Origin: Glo-17 sp964637835
Lineage (GTDB): Bacteria > Krumholzibacteriota > Krumholzibacteriia > LZORAL124-64-63
Length of the DNA stretch: 64,000 nt
Direction: 5' to 3'
Assembly: GCA_964637835.1 (NCBI GenBank)
Contig: CAZWYF010000001.1
Location: forward strand, 138,091-202,090
Of the stretch, positions 1 to 6,945 are shown one piece after another. Within the stretch, counting starts at the first letter, position 1. Every line of letters begins with the position of its first letter. The notes under the pieces are model-generated. The model was given only the letters and a program-made list of their open reading frames with translations, did no database searches and was not told the origin of the DNA. The position numbers and the translations under genes are program-made.

Positions 1-516
1 ATCCGGCCGGGGGACGATACCCAGGAAGCCGCGGTCCTGGCCGAGGCCGAAGGCCTCGAAGATGGCGTTCGCCTCGAGGTCCTTGCCGTTCCAGCGCAGG
101 ATGGCCGGTGCATCGCCGTCCTCGCCACCGAACGACCACACCATCCGCTTCTCCCGCGAGCGCTCGCCCAGCGTCACGACCAGCTCGCGCTCCTCGCCGC
201 CACGGCGCACGGTGACCACCACCTGGTCGCCGGGACCGCAGTCACGCACGACGCGCGCCAGATCCTTGCTGCCGCCGACACGTTCGCCATCGATGCCGAC
301 GATCACGTCGCCGGGCTGCAGTCCGGCCGTGGCGGCCGGCGAGCCGTCCGCCACCTCGTCCACCAGGACGCCGCCGTCCTCCAGCTGCAGGGCGCGGGCC
401 ATGCTGTCGCTGATCCTCGACATGGTGATGCCCAGCCAGGCGTCGCCAGCGTGAGCGGATGCCGCCACGAGCAGGAGGGCGGAAAGGGCGATCGGACGCA
501 TCGGGATGCGACTCAT
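1..516 (-). CDS. Secreted PDZ-domain protein, 3' end outside the window
   Basis: The first 172 codons are present and the frame is still open at the left edge. The start is an ATG at 516 with AGG about 8 bases upstream. An N-terminal signal peptide (about residues 1-23, ending AHA-G) is followed by one PDZ domain (about 25-105) with the carboxylate-binding start AWLGI and the motif AATAGLQPGDVI. After the PDZ domain a second GFLGI-like motif begins near residue 163, suggesting a second PDZ domain beyond the edge. PDZ domains bind C-terminal peptides in envelope proteases and their regulators; no trypsin-like protease domain is visible in this part. It lies 108 bases downstream of the HDOD gene on the same strand. 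Function beyond a periplasmic PDZ protein cannot be given. Confidence 0.8.
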   Translation of the reverse strand, partial: MSRIPMRPIALSALLLVAASAHAGDAWLGITMSRISDSMARALQLEDGGVLVDEVADGSPAATAGLQPGDVIVGIDGERVGGSKDLARVVRDCGPGDQVVVTVRRGGEERELVVTLGERSREKRMVWSFGGEDGDAPAILRWNGKDLEANAIFEAFGLGQDRGFLGIVPRPD

Positions 517-624
517 GGCAGGACCTCGCGGTTGTGGACCCGGGTCGGGGGACGTCAGGAACCACTACCAGAACGTGATCCGGAACGAAAGGTTTCACAC
601 CCGGCAGGAAGCAGGGGGCTCCCC

Positions 625-1464
625 TCAGACCAGCTGGAAGCTGTCCTCGAGCATGATGCCCAGCTCGGCGAGGAGGATGTCCGACGCATCCAGGGCGTGC
701 GCCTCCTCCGTGGCGGCGAGGTTCAGCGTCGGCTCGTGGATCAGGCCGAGGCCCAGGGCGTGACACGCCTGATTGGCCAGCCGCACCAGCAGCATGAGGG
801 TGTCGTGCTCGTCCAGGAAGTCGGCATGGTGCTCGGCGACCACCCGGCGGTAGGACTGCGGCAGGCCCCAGTGGTCCAGCAGCTGACCGCCGTGCCGGCT
901 GTGTCCGGACTCCAGGATCTCCCGCAGGACCGGTTCGGGAATGTCCTGCGCCAGCTTGCCGGAGGTCTTCAGCTCATCCAGGACGCGGACCAGCAGGAGC
1001 TTGCCCACGTCGTGGAGCAGGGCGGCGATGAAGGCCTCGCTCTCCTGCTCGGCGTAACCCAGCTTGCGGGCCAGCCAGCGCGCGGCCTGGGCCGTGCCCA
1101 GGGCGTGGTCCCAGAGCCGGGCGATGGATCGGGAGAGCTCCGGATCGGTCACCTGGTAACTCCGCTTCTCGGTGGCGGCGATGGCCAGGCGGACCACCTC
1201 CGGCCCGCCGATGCGCACCACCGCCTTGCGGACGGTGGTGATCTCCGACAACCCCCCGTAGAACGGACTGTTGGCCACGCGCAGGACCTCGGCCGTGAGC
1301 GCCTGGTCGGACTCGATGAGGTCGAGGATGGGCTGGATGTCGTCGCCGGGGTCGGCGAGGATCGCCTGCAGCTGGCGCGCCGTCTGGTTGCGGGCCGGCA
1401 GGGTGATCTCGCCGCTGGCGATGGTCTGCTCGATGAGGTCCAGCAGGGCGACGGGCCTGGTCAT
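625..1464 (-). CDS. HDOD domain protein
   Basis: A 279-residue soluble protein made almost entirely of an HDOD domain, the HD-related output domain used in signalling and in control of motility and pili. The conserved features seen are the LPA..Q.A..L start (about residues 22-33), VANSPFYGG (about 63-71), the cluster FIAALLHDVGKLLL (about 145-158) and AEHHAD near 210. The HD pair in LLHDVGK is intact, so residual phosphodiesterase-type metal binding is possible, although most HDOD proteins are not catalytic. Its ATG overlaps the stop of the GspE/PilB-like gene by four bases (ATGA), so the two are translationally coupled. This pairing fits an accessory regulator of a type IV pilus or type II secretion motor. 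Confidence 0.85.
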   Translation of the reverse strand: MTRPVALLDLIEQTIASGEITLPARNQTARQLQAILADPGDDIQPILDLIESDQALTAEVLRVANSPFYGGLSEITTVRKAVVRIGGPEVVRLAIAATEKRSYQVTDPELSRSIARLWDHALGTAQAARWLARKLGYAEQESEAFIAALLHDVGKLLLVRVLDELKTSGKLAQDIPEPVLREILESGHSRHGGQLLDHWGLPQSYRRVVAEHHADFLDEHDTLMLLVRLANQACHALGLGLIHEPTLNLAATEEAHALDASDILLAELGIMLEDSFQLV

Positions 1465-3326
1465 GAGCGTACCCCCAGCAGGCGGTGCAGGTCGGCGAGC
1501 GGGCGGGGCCGGTCCAGTCGCGGGAGGGTGCGGATGATCTCCTCGAAGGACGTCTGGCCCTGGGCCGCCTTGACGATCCCATCCTCGAGCAGGGTCACCA
1601 TGCCCGTGCTCTCGGCGCAGATGCGGCGGATCTCGTGGCTGGTCTTGCGATGGATCAACGCGTCGCGGACCGGCTCGTCGAGGATGAGCATCTCGAAGAC
1701 GCCCACGCGTCCGCGGTAGCCCAGGAAATTGCAGTCGGCGCAGCCGCGGCCGCTGGCGAAGGCCAGCCGGCGCACATCGGCCGGATTGTAGCCGAGGCGA
1801 CGGATCTCATCCGGTGTCAGGGGGTGCTCCTCGGCGCAGGCGGGGCAGACCCGGCGCAGCAGACGCTGGGCGATGACGCAGACCACCGTCGAGGAGATCA
1901 GGAAGGCCTCGATATCCATGTGCAACAGGCGCAGCAGGCCGCCGATGGCGTCCTCGGTATGGAACGTGGTGAGCACCTTGTGGCCGGTCAGGGCGGCCTG
2001 GATGGCGGTGTCGGCGGAGAAGCGGTCCCGGATCTCGCCGATCACGATCACGTCGGGGTCCTGCCGCACGATGTGCCGCAGCGTCTCCTCGTAGGTCACG
2101 CCGATCTTCGGGTTGATGGAGCACTGGTTGATGCCCTCGATCACGTACTCCACGGGGTCCTCGGCGGTGATGATGCTGGTGTGGGGGTCGTTGAGGTAAT
2201 GGATGGCGCCGTAGAGCGTGGTGGTCTTGCCCGAGCCGGTGGGGCCGGTGACCAGCGTCACGCCGCTGGGGGTATCGAGGACGTCGGCGGCGAAGCGCTG
2301 CTGCAGGCGCGGTTGCATGCCGATCTCGCCGATGTCCAGCAGGCGGCTGCGGTTGTTGAGCAGCCGCAGGACCACCTTCTCGCCGAACACCGTGGCGTAG
2401 AACGACACGCGCATGTCGATCTTGCCGCCCCCGTGCTCGAACAGGATGCGGCCGTCCTGGTGGCGACGGCGCTCGGCGATGTCGGCGCCGGCCATGATCT
2501 TGATGCGGCTGGTCAGGGGACGGGCCATGGCGGCCGGCAGGTCCTCGCTGGGGACCAGGACGCCGTCGCGCCGCAGGCGGACCCGCAGCCGGTCCTTGAG
2601 CGGCTCGAGGTGGATGTCGCTGGCGCCGGCGGTGATCGCGCTCTCGAGGATCGCATTGACGCGCCGGACCACCTCGTTGTCGGTGACCTCGGTCCTGGGG
2701 GCGCCGGCGCGGTCGAGGCTCTCGAGGGCGTCCTCGATGGTGCGGTGGCGGGCGATGGCGAGCTCGAAGTGGTCGGTGCCCAGGAGCTGGGCGAGCTGGT
2801 CCTGCGGCGGTGCGGACAGGGGGTCGTGGCAGACCACGAGCAGCCGACCGCTCTGCTCGCGGACGGGGACCAGCCCGTGCTTGCGCAGGGCGGCCGGCGT
2901 GAGGCGACGGACCAGTGCGCGGTCGGGCTCGAGGATCTCCCGGCGGACGTGGGCGAAGCCGAGCTGCGCGGAGAGCACCTCGAGCATGGTGTCCTCGCCC
3001 AGCAGGCCGCTGTCCACCAGCACCTGCCCGAGCTTGCGCCCCGGCTGCTGCTCCTGCATGGACAGGGCCGACTGCAGGTCGCCCGGGGCGAGGGCGCCCA
3101 GCTCGCAGAGCAGGTCGCCCAGGCGCAGATCCAGGCGGCGTTCGCGCAGGACCCGGCGCACCTGGCCCTCGTCCACGAAACCCAGATCGCGCAGCACCTG
3201 GACCAGGGGACGCGGCCGCGGGAGCTTGGCTTGCACGCGCACGGCGTACTGGAGCTGCTCTCCGGAGAGGAGGTCGGCTTCAACCAGCAACTCGGCGATG
3301 CGCTGTCCGATGACGGCCGTGGTCAC
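1461..3326 (-). CDS. GspE/PilB-family secretion ATPase with MshEN repeats
   Basis: A 621-residue AAA-type motor ATPase of the PilB/GspE/MshE family, which powers type IV pilus assembly or type II secretion. I chose the GTG at 3326 because GAGGAG sits 8 bases upstream; the open frame extends 130 codons further without a better start. The N-terminal third carries paired motifs of the form RLGxLL...LxxAL...LGQVL...LxxVL (about residues 60-125), the pattern of the MshEN cyclic-di-GMP-binding domain. The ATPase part has Walker A GPTGSGKTTT near residue 361, Walker B DPDVIVIGEIRD, the His-box segment LTTFHTEDA and a zinc tetracysteine (CPAC ... CADC). No pilin or secretin gene is in the window, so the machine served is unknown. 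The downstream HDOD gene overlaps its stop codon. Confidence 0.9.
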   Translation of the reverse strand: MTTAVIGQRIAELLVEADLLSGEQLQYAVRVQAKLPRPRPLVQVLRDLGFVDEGQVRRVLRERRLDLRLGDLLCELGALAPGDLQSALSMQEQQPGRKLGQVLVDSGLLGEDTMLEVLSAQLGFAHVRREILEPDRALVRRLTPAALRKHGLVPVREQSGRLLVVCHDPLSAPPQDQLAQLLGTDHFELAIARHRTIEDALESLDRAGAPRTEVTDNEVVRRVNAILESAITAGASDIHLEPLKDRLRVRLRRDGVLVPSEDLPAAMARPLTSRIKIMAGADIAERRRHQDGRILFEHGGGKIDMRVSFYATVFGEKVVLRLLNNRSRLLDIGEIGMQPRLQQRFAADVLDTPSGVTLVTGPTGSGKTTTLYGAIHYLNDPHTSIITAEDPVEYVIEGINQCSINPKIGVTYEETLRHIVRQDPDVIVIGEIRDRFSADTAIQAALTGHKVLTTFHTEDAIGGLLRLLHMDIEAFLISSTVVCVIAQRLLRRVCPACAEEHPLTPDEIRRLGYNPADVRRLAFASGRGCADCNFLGYRGRVGVFEMLILDEPVRDALIHRKTSHEIRRICAESTGMVTLLEDGIVKAAQGQTSFEEIIRTLPRLDRPRPLADLHRLLGVRS

Positions 3327-3412
3327 GTGCCCACTCCTCGGTCGGTGCCTTCCGGGGCTCTCGCGGGAGATCGGCCGGAGTGGACGGGAGTTGAGCGCTG
3401 GTTGCGCCGGGT

Positions 3413-4078
3413 TCAGGCCCGCCCGGGAGCGGTTGGCGACGCCGGGGCCCGGTCCAGGCCGAGGACGAACTGCACCAGCCGGTCGCGACGCAGACGGCAG
3501 ACACCGCCGCTCCCGGCGTCCGGTGCGCCGAGCTCGCACCGGGCCACCTCGCCGGCCCAGGGCAGGATGTAGCTGAGCCCATGCGGGGCCGTCGCCATGG
3601 ACACGGGGTGCGGCTGGCCGGGCAGGAACAGCACCTGCACCGGCAGCAGGCCGCAGAACCGCACCAGCGAGGCCTGCGCTGCCGCGGGCAGGTCCTCGCC
3701 CAGGGGCAGCCGCCATCCGCGGGCGCCGACGATGCGCAGGGCGCGCCGGTATGGCAGGCGAGGATGGGGATGGGTGAGCGAGCGGTCCAGGCGCGTGACG
3801 GCCGCCCCGCCGATGAGGTCGGCGGGCAGGCGACGGATCACGCGCTTGACCGTGGCCTCGGCGAAGTCGGCCACCCAGTTCAGCGTCAGGCCCTGCCCGC
3901 GGACGAGGACCTCGTCCGCGGCGGAACCGGCCTCGAGGCGGCGCCCCAGATCGCTGGCCGAGGCCTCCACCTCGGCGGCGACGATGCGACCGACCTGCGC
4001 CAGGCGGTCCGCCGACGGGGCGGTGCCGGGAGCGCGGAACTTGGTGCTGCGGGGGACGGGATCGGTACCGAGGAACAT
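3413..4078 (-). CDS. Degenerate class II aminoacyl-tRNA synthetase-like protein (AsnRS/AspRS type)
   Basis: A 221-residue protein with no anticodon-binding domain. Residues 70-195 can be aligned by eye with the catalytic core of the AsnRS encoded at 34154-35554. LPYRRALRIV matches MTYTEAIAQL, LGEDLPAAAQASLV matches the CDLQSEHERYLC region, LPVQVLFLPGQPHPVSM matches VPVVVMDYPKEIKAFYM, LPWAGEVARCEL matches LAPGIGEIIGGS, and VLGLDRA near 205-211 recalls motif 3 GLGFDRA. Motif 2 (fRxE) is not recognisable and motif 3 is weakened, so tRNA charging is unlikely. Family knowledge offers stand-alone synthetase-like enzymes such as archaeal asparagine synthetase-related proteins, but those keep their motifs. 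The ATG at 4078 follows AAGGAG. It precedes the GspE-like gene by 86 bases and sits behind a possible attenuator. Function unknown. Confidence 0.6.
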   Translation of the reverse strand: MFLGTDPVPRSTKFRAPGTAPSADRLAQVGRIVAAEVEASASDLGRRLEAGSAADEVLVRGQGLTLNWVADFAEATVKRVIRRLPADLIGGAAVTRLDRSLTHPHPRLPYRRALRIVGARGWRLPLGEDLPAAAQASLVRFCGLLPVQVLFLPGQPHPVSMATAPHGLSYILPWAGEVARCELGAPDAGSGGVCRLRRDRLVQFVLGLDRAPASPTAPGRA

Positions 4079-4112
4079 GTCGACACTCCTTCCGGCGCTC
4101 ACGGACGCCGCT

Positions 4113-4220
4113 TTAAAGGGGTGGGCAAAAAAAAGCCGCCACGGCACCGGTGGTGCGGGGACGGTCCTGGTCGCGGGAGCGGTCCTGATGCGGGGTCCTG
4201 ATGCGGGAACTGGCTGCCAT
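4113..4220 (-). CDS. Possible 35-residue leader ORF
   Basis: A short frame beginning ATG GCA GCC, with GGAAGGA about 5 bases upstream, follows the strong promoter at 4266-4294. Its last codons run through the terminator hairpin and T-tract (the T-run codes for FF) and it stops just past them, upstream of the synthetase-like gene. The peptide is arginine-rich in its middle (six Arg in about 15 residues). Its 5' leader (4225-4255) is an imperfect copy of the leader of the next gene (4087-4119). It may be a leader peptide or chance; there is no homology evidence. Confidence 0.3.
   Translation of the reverse strand: MAASSRIRTPHQDRSRDQDRPRTTGAVAAFFCPPL
4127..4158 (-). terminator. Intrinsic terminator in the leader of the synthetase-like gene
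   Basis: Read on the minus strand, CCGC-AC-CAC pairs with GTGGCGG around a 7-base loop (4136-4158), followed by eight T (4127-4134). It lies between the promoter at 4266-4294 and the ATG at 4078, so it can either end a short transcript or act as an attenuator. Confidence 0.65.
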
Positions 4221-4265
4221 GGGATCCTTCCGGGCTCGCGGGCCGCGCTTAAAGGAACTGGTGGG

Positions 4266-4294
4266 ACCATAGCAGCCGGACGGGGCCACGTCAA
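4266..4294 (-). promoter_or_regulatory. Sigma-70 type promoter TTGACG-N17-TATGGT
   Basis: On the minus strand TTGACG (4289-4294) is separated by 17 bases from TATGGT (4266-4271). The -35 overlaps the stop codon of the VanZ-like gene. The predicted start near 4259 gives a leader containing the short ORF and the terminator ahead of the synthetase-like gene. Confidence 0.6.
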
Positions 4295-5283
4295 CCGCCA
4301 CCAGCGGGCTCGCCACCGCCGGGGGTACCACCGGGCTCGAGGCGGATGTCGTCCACCTGCATCTGCAGGGGGCCCGGCCCGCGCCGGTGCATGTAGAGGG
4401 AGACGGCGCGGATCAGCTCCAGGGCGGGGGCGCGGACCTGGCGGCGCTGGCCCAGGTCGCCGAGCGGAACCACCACCTCGGTCCAGCGGCGGCGGAGCGT
4501 GAAGGGGAAGCGATACTGCTGGCTGTCGCGTCGGCCGGCGCGGTCCAGCAGATAGAGCGACGCGCCCAGGCTGTCCGGCGACGCGCCCACCAGCCGGCAG
4601 GAGAAGCGCAGCGTCTCGTGGCCGGTCCAGTCCCAGGGCAGGGCCCGGGAGCTGATCCCGGGCCAGCGGGCGTCGTCGTGGGCGGTGATCTGCGCCACGT
4701 GACCGCGGCCGGCCACGGCCACGCGCGCGAGCTCCGCGCCGCCGGTGTCGTTCCAGAGCAGGAGTGCGCCGGGTCGCTCGAAATCCTCCAGCAGCGGGAA
4801 GCGCTGCTGGGCCGCGTGCACCTCCGGGACCACCACCGGCAGCCGCCAGAGCGGCTGCGAGGCCAGGGCGAGCAGGACCAGGGACAGCAGCGAGACGGGG
4901 ACCAGCTGCCAGCGGCGGCGGCGCGAGCGCAGGGCGTGGCGCGCCCACCACCAGCAGCCGGCCAGCGACACGCCGATCACGTCCTGGAAGAAGTCGAGGA
5001 GGGAGGCCGACCGGCCGGCGAGCTGCTGGAGCTGCTCGGTGGCGCCGCCGGCCAGCACGCTGACGAGCAGCACCAGCAGCGGCCGCCCCGCCAGCGGCCC
5101 CCAGCGGCGGAGCACCAGGGGCAGGAGGAAGAAGAGCACCACGTGGTAGCGATCGCCGATGGGGCTGAGCAGGGGATCCTGACGCCACGCCACCGGGATG
5201 GTCAGGAAGAGCGGGACGACCAGGATCGCGATCACGAGGATGAGGGCGGCCTGACGCCGGCGTTTGCTTGTCTCGGTGTGCAT
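4291..5283 (-). CDS. VanZ-like membrane protein fused to a jelly-roll-like domain
   Basis: A 330-residue protein. The N-terminal 130 residues hold about four membrane segments and the VanZ signature (ATEQLQQL followed by DFFQDVIGVSLAG), the family named after the teicoplanin-resistance protein VanZ; its biochemical role is not settled. After another hydrophobic segment (about 135-155), the C-terminal 170 residues start LLEDFERPGAL and end MQVDDIRLEP, a beta-rich pattern typical of CIA30/CBM11-like jelly rolls, here probably periplasmic. The fusion suggests a membrane protein that binds an envelope glycan or lipid. The ATG at 5283 has no Shine-Dalgarno; a TACATT hexamer (5294-5299) lies ten bases upstream of it. 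It is divergent from the metallophosphoesterase gene, with two strong inverted repeats between them. Confidence 0.75.
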   Translation of the reverse strand: MHTETSKRRRQAALILVIAILVVPLFLTIPVAWRQDPLLSPIGDRYHVVLFFLLPLVLRRWGPLAGRPLLVLLVSVLAGGATEQLQQLAGRSASLLDFFQDVIGVSLAGCWWWARHALRSRRRRWQLVPVSLLSLVLLALASQPLWRLPVVVPEVHAAQQRFPLLEDFERPGALLLWNDTGGAELARVAVAGRGHVAQITAHDDARWPGISSRALPWDWTGHETLRFSCRLVGASPDSLGASLYLLDRAGRRDSQQYRFPFTLRRRWTEVVVPLGDLGQRRQVRAPALELIRAVSLYMHRRGPGPLQMQVDDIRLEPGGTPGGGEPAGGG

Positions 5284-5302
5284 GGCGGCGAACAATGTAG
5301 CA

Positions 5303-5326
5303 CGGGACGGCGCGTCTGCCGTCCCG
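5303..5326. repeat. 9-bp inverted repeat in divergent intergenic region
   Basis: CGGGACGGC (5303-5311) and GCCGTCCCG (5318-5326) are perfect complements around six bases. The repeat is immediately upstream of the TACATT box of the VanZ-like gene, where the -35 of that promoter would lie, so it is a candidate operator. Confidence 0.6.
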
Positions 5327-5328
5327 AT

Positions 5329-5367
5329 CCGCCCGGACCATCTCAGACCGGGCACTGGTCCGGGCGG
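5329..5367. repeat. 12-bp inverted repeat in divergent intergenic region
   Basis: CCGCCCGGACCA (5329-5340) and TGGTCCGGGCGG (5356-5367) are perfect complements around 15 bases. It lies in the leader or promoter region of the metallophosphoesterase gene and could be an operator or an RNA hairpin; no T-tract follows on either strand. Confidence 0.6.
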
Positions 5368-5422
5368 CGTACCGGTGCGATCCTGTCGCGGAGGTCGGCC
5401 GCAACCCCTGGAAGGAGGGACC

Positions 5423-6898
5423 ATGGATCGACGCACCGCCCTGAAGACCCTGGCCCTGACCGGCGCCGCCACCGGCGCGGCCCTCTCCCTGCCATGGCCC
5501 CTGCGGGCCGGGGAACCCTCGCGCCGGGTGCTCGTCTCCGGCCGGGTCACCGTGGGCGGAGCGCCCCGCGCCGGCGTCGCCGTCTCCGACGGACTCTCCG
5601 TGGTCGCCACCGCGGCCGACGGCACCTACCGCCTGGATACCGCCACGGACCGTGGCCACGTCTTCGTGAGCTTGCCGGGAGACGTGCAGGTGCCCGTCTC
5701 GCCGGCGGGCACGGCGGCCTTCTTCCGGCCCCTCGCGCCCGGGGCGGCCGGCACGCTGCGGGCGGATTTCGCCCTGCAGCCCCTGGCCGGCGACCCCGAC
5801 CGCCACACGCTCCTGCTCGTGGCCGATCCCCAGGTCCAGCACGCGGACGACATCGCCCGCCTGCATGCCGAGGCCGTGCCCGACCTGCGCGCGACCGTGC
5901 AGCGGCACTCCGCCCGCCATCCGGTGGCCGTGGCCTGCGGCGACATCATGTACGACCGGCTGGAGTTCTTCCCCGAATGGGAGCGGGCGCTGCGAGACGC
6001 CGCGGTGCCGGGCTTCCAGGTGCTCGGCAACCACGACGTGGAGGTGACCGCGCGTACCGACCACGACAGCGCGCTCGCCTTCCAGCGACGCTTCGGCCCC
6101 ACCTGGTACAGCTTCGACCGCGGCGAGACCCACGTGGTGGTCCTCGACGACGTCTTCTGGCACGGCCGCGGCTACCTGGGCTATCTCGATCGCCGGCAAC
6201 TGGACTGGCTGGCCGCCGACCTCGCCCTCGTGGAGCCCGGCCGCCGCGTCCTGGTCTGCCTGCATATCCCCACCTGGTGCACCCGTCATCGGCGATACGG
6301 CGAGGCCAGCGCCCCCGAGCACCTCGTGGTGGTCAATCGCGAACTCCTCTACGATCTGCTCGCCCCCTACCGCGCCACCATCCTCTGCGGCCACATGCAC
6401 GAGCTGGAGATCGTCCGCGATCATCCCGTGGAGGTGCACGTCTGCGGCGCCCTCTGCGGCGCCTGGTGGACGGGTCCGGTCTGCGGCGACGGCACCCCCT
6501 GCGGCACCATGATCTACGACCTCGACGGCAGCGACCTGAGCTGGCGCTACAAGAGCACCGGCCATCCCATCGAGCACCAGCTGCGGCTGCATGCGCCGGG
6601 TGCGGAACCGGAGGCTCCCGACCTGCTGGTGGCCAACGTCTGGGCGGCGGACGACCGCTGGCAGGTGGTGTGGTTCGCGGATGGCGAGCCGCGGGGAGAG
6701 ATGCCGCGGCGCCGCGGTCGCGACCCCCTGGCGGTGCGGCTCTACGAGGGGCCCGACCGCCCCGCGGGACGGAGCTGGGCCGAGCCCCTGGTTACCGATC
6801 ATCTGTACGTCTGCCAGCCGGGCGCTGGGGTGCGGGAGGTCGCCGTCGAGGCCACCGATCCCTGGGGCCGGCGCTACCGGGAGAACCTCGTGCTCTGA
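5423..6898 (+). CDS. Tat-exported calcineurin-like metallophosphoesterase
   Basis: A 491-residue protein; the ATG at 5423 follows GGAAGGAGG. The N-terminus MDRRTALKTLALTGAA is a twin-arginine-type signal, so export folded with its metals is likely. Residues about 32-115 form the N-terminal metallophosphatase beta domain. The catalytic domain shows the calcineurin-type blocks in order: VADPQVQH, CGDIMYD, GNHDVE, CLHIP and CGHMHE. Here DxQ replaces the usual DxH in block I, so a metal ligand has changed. The last 130 residues match the metallophosphatase C-terminal region. Such proteins hydrolyse phosphomono- or diesters outside the cytoplasm; the substrate is unknown. It is monocistronic, and its 3' end faces the S9-type hydrolase 47 bases away. 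Confidence 0.88.
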   Translation: MDRRTALKTLALTGAATGAALSLPWPLRAGEPSRRVLVSGRVTVGGAPRAGVAVSDGLSVVATAADGTYRLDTATDRGHVFVSLPGDVQVPVSPAGTAAFFRPLAPGAAGTLRADFALQPLAGDPDRHTLLLVADPQVQHADDIARLHAEAVPDLRATVQRHSARHPVAVACGDIMYDRLEFFPEWERALRDAAVPGFQVLGNHDVEVTARTDHDSALAFQRRFGPTWYSFDRGETHVVVLDDVFWHGRGYLGYLDRRQLDWLAADLALVEPGRRVLVCLHIPTWCTRHRRYGEASAPEHLVVVNRELLYDLLAPYRATILCGHMHELEIVRDHPVEVHVCGALCGAWWTGPVCGDGTPCGTMIYDLDGSDLSWRYKSTGHPIEHQLRLHAPGAEPEAPDLLVANVWAADDRWQVVWFADGEPRGEMPRRRGRDPLAVRLYEGPDRPAGRSWAEPLVTDHLYVCQPGAGVREVAVEATDPWGRRYRENLVL

Positions 6899-6945
6899 GG
6901 CCGCGCGGCCTGGCCCGGACCATTCGCGAGGGGCGTGCCGCGGCC

